Of a DNA stretch of 64,000 bases, positions 56,814-64,000 are shown in pieces. The translations under genes were made by a program, and so were the position numbers. The stretch is from Cyclobacteriaceae bacterium (GTDB taxonomy: Bacteria; Bacteroidota; Bacteroidia; Cytophagales; Cyclobacteriaceae): contig JAAUQL010000010.1 of the NCBI GenBank assembly GCA_012033595.1, positions 1-64,000 on the forward strand. The letters run 5' to 3'. The notes beneath the pieces are model-generated. The model did not search any database and was not told the DNA's origin. It saw only the letters and a list, made by a program, of their open reading frames with translations. Numbering within the stretch: the first letter of the stretch is position 1; each line of letters begins with the position of its first letter.

Positions 56814-59800
56814 GTGAAATCAAACTTTGATTTTTTGCACACCGATTGGCCCTCCATCTTCAGTAAGATGAAAAAGGCAGAGGAGCGTGTAAATTCCGAA
56901 CCTGTTTCTACAGCAAGTTATTGCCGTCTTGTACTGGAGGAATGCATGTACAAAGTATATGACCTGGAATACCTGGAGCTCCCCTACAACAAGGATCTGG
57001 TACACCTTATGTCACAGGAAGAGATCAAGGAGCTTATCCCCTTTCAGCACATGAATGGCTTGCATATTGCCCGCAAGACAGGTAACAATGCTGCGCACTT
57101 TGGAAGAAGGGTAAGCAATGCCGATGCACTCATCAGCCTGAAATACCTCTTTGGTTTTTTGAAATGGTTTGCCCAGACCTACAGCGAAGTACGTCCGGAA
57201 CTACCCGGTACGTTCGATGAAACACAAATCCCAAAAGTCGGTGAGCAGCAACGTCAGCTCAAAACCCTACGAAGAGAGCGGGAAGAGAAACAAGCAGCTC
57301 TTCAGACGAAGATAGATCAATTGCTCAAGGAAAAGGAAGCGATCCTGGAACTAGCTCAGGAAAGTGAACTGGCACTGGAAGCCTACAAAGCCAGAGAAGC
57401 TGAAGCAAAATTATCACTTAAGGAACAGAAGCAGAAACGTGTTGTTCATATCCCCACGGAATTTACCGAGGCTGAAACACGCAAGCACCTGATCGACATA
57501 GATCTAAAAGAAGCGGGATGGGATAATCTGCGTGAAAGCAGAGAGCTGGAATATCCGGTTAAAAATATGCCGGTTACAACGGATAATCCAAAGGGCAAGG
57601 GCTATGTAGATTATGTGCTCTGGGATGACAATGGCTTACCACTTGCACTGGTGGAAGCCAAGCGAACAACCAAAGATATTGAGATCGGAAAACACCAGGC
57701 GTTTTTATATGCCAACTGTCTGGAGCAGATGCATGGGCAACGCCCTGTGATCTTCTACACTAATGGATATGAAACAAAAATCTGGGATGATACCTTCTAC
57801 AGTACGGCAAGGCGTGTCTATGGTTTTTATACCAAAGACGAATTGCAATGGATGATCCAGCAGCGCAATACCCGCATGGATATACGAAGAGCAACCGTTG
57901 ACCCGGAAATCTGTGGTCGTCCATATCAAATAGAAGCTATACAACGAGTCAACGAATCATTCGTAACGGATGGAGATACCGGAATAAGAGGCAATAAACG
58001 TCAATCCCTGCTGGTGATGGCGACAGGTAGTGGCAAGACCCGTGTTGCAGCTGCCCTGGTAGATGTATTGTTCAAACACAACTGGGTAAAACGTGTGCTG
58101 TTCCTTGCGGATAGAAATGCACTGGTACGCCAGGCGAAAAACCGCTTCAAGGAATTTCTGGAAGACTTGTCTTCCATTGATCTCACAGAAGAAAAGGAGA
58201 ACGATACCACCCGATTGGTTTTCAGCACCTATCCAAGTATGATGAACCGCATCGATAATGTACGCAACCAGGATGAGCGGTTTTACGGAGTTGGGCATTT
58301 CGATCTGATCATCGTAGATGAAGCACACCGTTCTGTGTATAATCGATATCAGGCCATCTTTGAATATTTCGATGCTCTGATAGTAGGGTTAACAGCAACA
58401 CCTAAAGACAGCATCGATCACAACACCTTTGAGCTATTTGGCTGCGGTAACGATGACCCTACCTACTCCTTTGAGTTGGACGAAGCTGTACCTATCTATC
58501 TGAATCCATATAAAAATATTGATGTAGCTACTGACTTCCTGAGGGAAGGGATCAAATACAAACAACTATCCGAAAGGGAGAAAGAGAAGTACGAAGAGAC
58601 GTTTGAAGATAAGTCGACAGGCTTGTTTCCCGAGGAAATTAGTGCCAACGCCATGAATAAATGGCTCTTTAACAAAGATACCATCAACAAGGTGTTGGAT
58701 GCCCTTATGGAGCATGGCCTGAAAATCGAAGGCGGGGATAAACTGGGGAGAACCATTATTTTTGCCGTCAATCAGAAACATGCTAAGTTCATTGAGGATT
58801 GCTTTACAGAGCGATATCCGGAAAAGCCTTCAGGCTTCATTGCTATGATCCACAACAAGGTATCGCATGCCCAGAGCTTGATTGATGCCTTCTGCGATGA
58901 GTTTGCCGAAAATCTTCCACAAATTGCTATATCTGTAGATATGATGGATACGGGTATTGATGCACCACGGGTACTCAATCTGGTGTTTTTTAAGGTAGTA
59001 CGTTCTTATGCGAAGTTCTGGCAAATGATCGGGCGAGGCACAAGGCTATGCCCGGATGTGTATGGCCCTAATAAAGCCAAAGACTACTTTCTGATCTTCG
59101 ATGTTTGCAAGAACTTTGAGTTTTTGATATCAATAAAAAGGGAAAGATGGAAATATGATTAAACCCATCACCCAGCTGATATTTGAAGCAAGAATACAAC
59201 TAAGTAGATTGCTTGCAGAGACAGGAGAAATCGAAAACCTGGAACTTTCTGGCTCATTACTGGATATGCTCCACAACGCCATAATGCAACTCGATCGAAA
59301 ACGATTTCAGGTGGATATGAACCTACGGCACGTGGTAGAGTTTGAAGATCGGGCCCGATGGAATAATTTAAGTGCTGATGATGTACACCAGATCGAAGAG
59401 CATTTGTCATCGCTCCCAGTTCCAGAAACCATTAATGAAGTCGCACGGCGGTTTGATTTGATGATGCTGAAGCTGCAACTCGCGAGCCTGCTGCTCCTGT
59501 CAACAAAAAAAGTGTATCATGAAAATCTGATCAACATTGCTGAGGAACTGAGCAGGAAATATACCATTCCCCAGGTGCTGCGATCCAAGAAGCTTATCGA
59601 GCAGATGAAGGATCCGAATTTCTACAAGGAGTTTTCACAGAAAAAGCTGGACAGCATCAGGGAGGAAATACGTGAATTGGTGCAATACCTGGAAGCAAAA
59701 GGCAGGGATCCAATTTATACGGATATAAAAGATTCTGATGTGATTATCACGGTGGAAGAACCGCTGATCAACTACGGCAATGAAATCTATAAAAAGCGTG

Positions 59801-60249
59801 TAGAGCGTTTTATACGAGAACACAAACACCAGCTGACCATATCGAAGCTATCAACGAATGTGCCCGTGACAGCCGATGAGCTACTACTGTTGGAAGAAAT
59901 ACTATTTGATGGGGATGAGCGAGGCACCAAAGATGATTATATCAAGGAGTTTGGAGAGCAGCCACTTGGGCAGTTTGTACGGAGTATATTAGGGCTGGAT
60001 GTCAAAGCAGCACAACAGGCATTTGCAGACTTTCTACAGGTAGGTAATCTCCGGGCAGATCAAATGACTTTCCTCAACAACATCATCACCTACCTCACCA
60101 AGAATGGCACAATCGACAAGCCCATGCTATTTGAGCCACCTTTCACAGATGTCAATGATCAGGGCTTACTTGGAGTATTCGATGATGCTGATGCCGGAAA
60201 GATCATCAGGATTATCGATGGGATTAATGGGAATGCAGGCGTTGGGTAG
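56814..60249 (+). CDS. hsdR: Type I restriction endonuclease subunit, HsdR (two frameshifts)
   Basis: About 1,145-residue motor and nuclease of the type I system. The N-terminal DUF4145-like domain (about 1-125) is followed by a coiled coil (about 140-220). The nuclease motif is GYVDYVLWDDNGLPLALVEAK (about 263-283), the helicase Walker A is MATGSGKTR (about 401) and DEAH is at about 501, with GLTATP and MIGRGTRL following. The C-terminal helical part starts MIKPITQLIFEARIQLSRLL. The two ORFs join if one T is added at 59121-59125 and one A at 59143-59145, giving EFFDINKKGKDGNMIKP. The GTG start at 56814 is used. Its position 3.4 kb from hsdS reflects two inserted modules. Confidence 0.92.
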
Positions 60250-60427
60250 GAAATGATTTAACATATATATTCATGTTGTCACCCATCATTATCATTCGAT
60301 CAAAAATCAGCTAGTTTAGCATATAAGGGGTAAGTGAAATTGCACAAAGCCCTAGGTTGGCAGTAATGCCAAGAAAAAAAATATAAACGAAATTAAGTAG
60401 AGCTTTTTACACATAAACCCTCAAACA

Positions 60428-61138
60428 ATGAAACGTTTTATCCTTACTTCATTTGCTGTATGTATTTTAATGCCCTCATTTAGTCAAACAAGAGCAATTG
60501 AAGTAGAGTACTTAAAGCAGGAATTTGAAAAAGAAAATATTTCTTTAGATGAATATAAAAGTCTTTCGAAAGAGTTTTTAGACGTACTTGAAAGTATTGG
60601 AGGCTATCCTGATTTGCCGTATGATGCTTCCAGAGGAAGTATAGTGTTCAACTATGTCAAAGCGTATGAGTATGACAAAGCCATTATTTTTAGCAGAATT
60701 AAGCAGTGGGCTGCTGTATCATTTGGTTCTTTGGAAACAGTGCTCCATTATGAAGACCTGGAAAACGGAAAGCTAATTCTGAAAGGATATTTTAACGTGA
60801 ATTACTTAAAGGATGTCAAATTTTGGTTTTCTGAAAAGGAGACAATCTACTCAGCAAAATGCTATCAAACATATATGTTTACGATAAATGATAAAAGGCT
60901 GAAAATAAATGTCATGGGTTTGAACTACGAGTTTGATTATATGGGGTATTACGAAGCAACATCATATAATCGTACCTACAAGCAGGATTTAGATTTGCTT
61001 TACCCCATAACAAAAAATAAACCGGAAACTTGGAAGAGCAACTTGTCAGTCTTGAAAAATACAGATAAGAGTATAAATTTTCTTGTATTATCGCTGGACA
61101 GTTACATTAGAGGTTATACAAGTGATTATGATTTTTGA
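60428..61138 (+). CDS. Secreted DUF4468-like protein
   Basis: 236-residue protein with a signal peptide (MKRFILTSFAVCILMPSFSQ). Residues about 75-180 (FNYVKAYEYDKAIIFSRIKQWAAVSFGSLETVLHYEDLENGKLILKGYFNV... RLKINVMGLNYEFDY) resemble DUF4468, a TBP-like fold common in Bacteroidota periplasmic proteins. Function unknown. It stands alone behind hsdR and is AT-rich like the other cargo. Confidence 0.72.
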   Translation: MKRFILTSFAVCILMPSFSQTRAIEVEYLKQEFEKENISLDEYKSLSKEFLDVLESIGGYPDLPYDASRGSIVFNYVKAYEYDKAIIFSRIKQWAAVSFGSLETVLHYEDLENGKLILKGYFNVNYLKDVKFWFSEKETIYSAKCYQTYMFTINDKRLKINVMGLNYEFDYMGYYEATSYNRTYKQDLDLLYPITKNKPETWKSNLSVLKNTDKSINFLVLSLDSYIRGYTSDYDF

Positions 61139-61296
61139 CAAGGCTTATTACCAACCGTTCGTTTGATTCTGATCTCACTTAATCGTTATAAATCTCCTAC
61201 CAGCCAATATCTAGGTCTGAAGATCAAATGTTTTTGTAGTAGGGTACTGTTTGCGGGGTACTAATCATTTGCAGTATGGGTACTCATTTTGTTAAG

Positions 61297-61434
61297 AACA
61301 ACATTTTTTTGAAGATGTTGTAGGTGTTACAAAATCAACAGATAATGATGTTGTAGTTGGAGGGGTTAAGTTTAAATTTAGTGATCCGAATCATGAAATT
61401 GATTATTTGATAAAAAAACTAAATTGGATTGATT
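61297..61434 (+). pseudogene. Gene remnant without start codon
   Basis: A 46-codon open stretch (begins EQHFFEDVVGVTKSTDNDVVVGG, ends IDYLIKKLNWID) with good protein-like composition, but no start codon and a stop immediately upstream. It is followed by a terminator 28 bases later, so it looks like the 3' end of a deleted gene. The family is not recognised. Confidence 0.4.
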
Positions 61435-61461
61435 AGAAGTATTAATAACAATAGAGAGTAT

Positions 61462-61486
61462 AAAAGAGGTCTATTTGGCCTCTTTT
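61462..61486 (+). terminator. Rho-independent terminator
   Basis: Stem AAAAGAGG / CCTCTTTT with a 9-nt loop, ending in TTTT. It sits behind the gene remnant on the plus strand. Confidence 0.7.
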
Positions 61487-61668
61487 GTAATTCAACTATC
61501 AATCGTATAATGACGAATCATTTTTCAAATAGAAGGCCTCAATAACCCAATATCATTCCCCCATTCACGCATGGTGCAACACGAGCGACAAAGAACAACA
61601 GAAATTAAATTGTAAATGACAAGAATTAATTGAATATAGAAAAGGGTAGAATAGTCATATTGAACACG

Positions 61669-61699
61669 ATTGGGGCACGCGTCTGGACGCGCGCCCAAT
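61669..61699. repeat. GC-rich imperfect palindrome
   Basis: ATTGGGGCACGCGTC and GACGCGCGCCCAAT form a 14- to 15-bp imperfect hairpin with a 2-nt loop in an otherwise AT-rich tract. The composition contrast suggests a small mobile or dispersed repeat unit. No second copy is in the window. Confidence 0.45.
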
Positions 61700-61786
61700 G
61701 CAGGGGATTTCTTATGCAAATGCGGGAATCATCGCAAGTCTGATTTTTTGATATACATTGGGCATAAGGATGTAATCCCTCACATT

Positions 61787-62011
61787 ATGAGTGGCCAGAG
61801 ATATTATGGAAATTCAAAACTAATCCGGTGTTCAGGAAAGGAAATCACAGACAAAAAGGAATTTAATCGAATCATACGTGTTAACGAATCACACCTTTTT
61901 CTAAATGCTATGCTTTTCATTCAAGTGAGCGGATCTACTTTTAAGCTAAAAGAGAATGAGGGCTCTCTTCAGTTAAATATGACGCAAAAACAACATGTTG
62001 TTGAAATGTAG
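61787..62011 (+). CDS. Possible small hypothetical protein
   Basis: 74-residue frame starting MSGQRYYGNSKLIRCSGKEI at the ATG 61787; the longer upstream frame runs through the GC-rich palindrome and is not credible. Composition is protein-like but there is no known motif and no promoter match. Uncertain. Confidence 0.3.
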   Translation: MSGQRYYGNSKLIRCSGKEITDKKEFNRIIRVNESHLFLNAMLFIQVSGSTFKLKENEGSLQLNMTQKQHVVEM

Positions 62012-62053
62012 TGTGCTTATTTTTCGCTTCTGAATCTTTTATTATAGCCAAAA

Positions 62054-62095
62054 TGTGGATAAGTAGTGTGGGTAAGTTTCTAATTATGTGGATAA
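62054..62095 (+). promoter_or_regulatory. Cluster of three DnaA-box-like 9-mers
   Basis: TGTGGATAA (complement of the DnaA box TTATCCACA) occurs exactly at 62054-62062 and 62087-62095, with TGTGGGTAA, one mismatch, at 62067-62075, all in the same direction. An AT-rich stretch and a promoter follow. It could be a DnaA-controlled promoter region or part of an element origin. Confidence 0.6.
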
Positions 62096-62113
62096 CTTAT
62101 GGGTTGAAAAATA

Positions 62114-62121
62114 TATATTTG
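62114..62121 (+). promoter_or_regulatory. Promoter -7 element of the right-end operon
   Basis: TATATTTG matches TAnnTTTG, 42-87 bases before the possible start codons of the first operon gene and directly after the DnaA-box-like cluster. A convincing TTG -33 element is missing. Confidence 0.45.
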
Positions 62122-62207
62122 TACAGATAATATACTTTTCAGCATCACAGTATTAATAATCATTGTCGTCCAGTCAATATAAAAGTGTTAATACAAACAG
62201 CAAATCA

Positions 62208-62510
62208 ATGATTCATTCACATAGTTCAGAGGACTTGAAGTTTAACTTATTTTCCTACTTTTTAACAGAATTAATTAGCGGAAACGAAAAGTACAGAAAA
62301 TCAGTAAATCAGGTACTTTTAGATACTAAAAATTTGGTTCAAGGAAATACTGATATTTTTTCAATTGATCGCGACAACTATCCTATTATTATGTTTTTAA
62401 GTAACTCCAAAAAGGCTTATTTCGATGACTTAAATACTAATCGATTGGATATCGGAGTTTACAAAGATGTTTATAAGATGCTTAAAAAACAATCTACCCT
62501 TGTCTTTTAA
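62208..62510 (+). CDS. Hypothetical protein, first gene of the right-end operon
   Basis: 100-residue protein from the ATG 62208 (a TTG at 62163 would add 15 residues). Not recognised. Helical segments (DLKFNLFSYFLTELISGNEKYRKSVNQVLLDTKNLVQ) and a middle strand (YPIIMFLSN) suggest a small globular protein. The stop lies six bases before the next gene, so both are in one operon. There are no signal peptide or membrane segments. Confidence 0.6.
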   Translation: MIHSHSSEDLKFNLFSYFLTELISGNEKYRKSVNQVLLDTKNLVQGNTDIFSIDRDNYPIIMFLSNSKKAYFDDLNTNRLDIGVYKDVYKMLKKQSTLVF

Positions 62511-62516
62511 GCTAAA

Positions 62517-63592
62517 ATGAAAAGGCCCTTACTTGAGTTGCATTTTTCGCAATTGAAAAATGCTTGGGGTAATTCCAAAAATAATGTCTATTCCGACAGT
62601 AGAAAACAAGGCTATCACGATAGCTTATCTTCGCTATTTGAATTTTTAGTAAAAGATCAATTTGTTTCATTAACCAGTAGTCAATCATTTGCAAGATCTC
62701 AAATTATTAATTTCTTTTTAAGGAGCTTGAAAGTGCTTGATGGAAGTACATTAAATAATATTCCATTCGAAATTGTAAAATGCCTTGAAGTTGCACTTTT
62801 AGATTTTGCCCCATCTCAAAAAGAATTTATAATTGTCACTTCTCTTTCAGATAACATTAATGACTTTTATTTTGATGATTACTTAGCAATAAATGATCAT
62901 TTATATCAACTTATTGAGAATACTAGTGGGATTCAATTCAACTATAGGTTGATTCAAATAAACCTTCCGCGCTACTTGGCTAGGGATTATTTTGCAAACG
63001 TTGTTCTATATCACGAAGTAGGCCACTTTATTGACTTGATTTATGGTATTTCGGATACACAACATGATCGTCTTTGTATTTTAATCAATTATTTCATTGT
63101 AATAGGAAGCATAAATCAGTTGAAATATGGAATGACGCATTAGTTTTTATGCCTTTTTTATCAGACTTAAAATTTTTAATTTCAGCAAATGAACATTTTT
63201 TGAAAGGATCGAGAATGCAAGTTATTAAAAGTCACTTTGCTGAGTATTTTTGTGACCTGTTTGCGAGCCAATACATAAGTAAATACTCTGGAGAAATCTT
63301 GGATTATATTGATCATCCTAACCAGACAATATTTGGAGTAACGCACCCAAGTACAGATAATAGGATTAAAATAGTTGATCTTTTCTTAAGTCAAAAAAGG
63401 GCTCCATTTTTAGATTTTATGTTGGATTCTTTCGAAAGGATTACTGGGAACGAAATTAAAAAACGATTTTTTGATCTCGGGGATGATGCTTTTTGTGATT
63501 TAGCTCCAATAAAATTGACGATGCAAACTATTTATCATCAATTTTTATTAAGGCGTGGGAACTTTGGAAACAAGGATCAGACAAAGTTGTGA
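62517..63592 (+). CDS. Predicted zinc metallopeptidase (HEVGH, M48-like; frameshifted)
   Basis: About 358-residue protein after joining two frames. The first (to 63143) ends with the zinc site VVLYHEVGHFIDLIYG (166-170). The second, read from about 63095, has KHKSVEIWNDALVFMPFL, SHFAEYFCDLFASQYI with an ExxxD third-ligand pattern, and THPSTDNRIKIVD, the HPsxxRI signature of M48-type peptidases. The order of these three motifs shows one gene with a break at about 63090-63110. No membrane helix is evident, so it is probably a cytoplasmic peptidase. It is the second gene of an operon that ends in a dCTP-deaminase-family gene. Confidence 0.7.
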
Positions 63593-63717
63593 AAAAGAAT
63601 AATTTTTTGTTTGAGCTAGACTATACTGATTTTTATCAGATAATGAATAACCTCATTGAAAAATCTATTGGGAATTATATTGTCGAAACTAACTGGAAGA
63701 AAATTGATTCTAACTAA
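63589..63717 (+). CDS. Small hypothetical protein (42 residues)
   Basis: GTG at 63589 overlaps the stop of the peptidase gene (GTGA) and opens a frame of 42 codons that begins MKKNNFLFELDYTDFYQIM if initiated at this GTG. The overlap suggests coupling. Its 3' end overlaps the probable start region of the next gene by about 38 bases. No known motif. Confidence 0.4.
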   Translation: MKKNNFLFELDYTDFYQIMNNLIEKSIGNYIVETNWKKIDSN

Positions 63718-64000
63718 AAAAGAACTCGACAAATTACTTCAGCAAAAGGAAATGTTGATTAGTCCCTTGCTCGATCCTAATCAAATAGGAGAAGTGTCAA
63801 TTGATTTTAGGTTAGGGTATGAGTTTTTGGTATCAATTCAAGGTAGAGGGGCTTCAATTGAGGCAAATTTATTGCAAGAATCAAACATTAAAAAACTTAG
63901 TCATTTCTTCCAATCTACAAGAAGACGACCGGGTGAGACCTTTTTGCTTCATCCTAGTCAAACAATTTTGGGAGTTACACTTGAGTATGTGAAACTTCCT
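63680..64000 (+). CDS. dCTP deaminase/dUTPase-superfamily protein (partial)
   Basis: At least 107 residues, running off the right edge. It contains LILTKKELDKLLQQ, VSIDFRLGYEFLVSI (the SxDxRLG signature), RRRPGETFLLHPSQTILGVTLEYVKLP (GExFxLHPxxxxLGxTLEYVxLP), all characteristic of dCTP deaminase (Dcd). Such enzymes deaminate dCTP to dUTP, and stand-alone versions act in phage defence by draining dCTP. The start is uncertain: TTG at 63680 or 63704. It is the last visible gene of the operon that begins at 62.2 kb. Confidence 0.75.
   Translation, partial: MSKLTGRKLILTKKELDKLLQQKEMLISPLLDPNQIGEVSIDFRLGYEFLVSIQGRGASIEANLLQESNIKKLSHFFQSTRRRPGETFLLHPSQTILGVTLEYVKLP

Noticed and set aside
59155-60249. 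Independent gene after hsdR
   Set aside because: It matches the C-terminal part of HsdR proteins and is rejoined by two single-base corrections.
62512-62694. Minus-strand frame inside the peptidase gene
   Set aside because: Short shadow frame; the plus strand has the operon spacing and zinc site.

Overview
The window comes from a member of the Bacteroidota, most likely the Cytophagales (Fulvivirga/Reichenbachiella-like; taxonomy inferred, not searched). The evidence is a SusC/SusD pair with its own ECF sigma factor and FecR anti-sigma, FG-GAP/ASPIC-UnbV surface proteins, a 2-oxoglutarate:ferredoxin oxidoreductase, a phosphosulfolactate synthase next to a TPR protein, promoters of the TTG-N19-21-TAnnTTTG type, and almost no Shine-Dalgarno sites.

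Layout. (1) 0.2-15.7 kb, minus strand: a glycan-use locus in the order sigma, FecR, SusC, SusD, terminator, two tandem FG-GAP/ASPIC lipoproteins, GH27 alpha-galactosidase. (2) 16-25.3 kb, plus strand: a ParA/small DNA-binding pair, a Tat-exported Gfo/Idh oxidoreductase, a second ECF sigma factor, nadA-nadB, and korA-korB. (3) 25.4-44.9 kb: tyrA plus an aminotransferase, a GH5 glycosidase, an SMP-30 lipoprotein, small envelope proteins, a 0.7-kb mosaic of dispersed repeats, an aroE/DUF368/comA/TPR cluster, a polysaccharide export operon (phosphatase, tyrosine kinase, Wza, RmlC, glycosyltransferase), hflX and homoserine dehydrogenase. (4) 45.07 kb to the right edge: a genomic island that starts at a tRNA-Arg(CCT). 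It carries a tyrosine integrase, an XRE repressor, an excisionase-like protein, a primase-helicase and an iteron-like block. A type I restriction-modification locus (hsdM, hsdS, hsdR) follows, broken up by a HigBA-type module and a predicted toxin-antitoxin-SecB-like chaperone (TAC) module. Last comes an operon of a predicted zinc peptidase and a dCTP-deaminase-family protein, behind a promoter flanked by three DnaA-box-like 9-mers. The right end of the island is not in the window.

How the parts work together: region 1 senses, imports and trims a galactose-containing glycan. The backbone supplies NAD, aromatic amino acid precursors, reductive carbon metabolism and a surface polysaccharide. 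The island is a mobile defence cassette.

Quality warning: at least 14 frameshifts break otherwise well-conserved genes, including housekeeping ones. Nine are repaired by restoring one base in a short homopolymer run, which points to sequencing or assembly error rather than decay. I annotate those genes as single CDSs across the shift. True fossils in the island (a second integrase 3' end, a methyltransferase C-terminus, a truncated hsdR) are listed separately.
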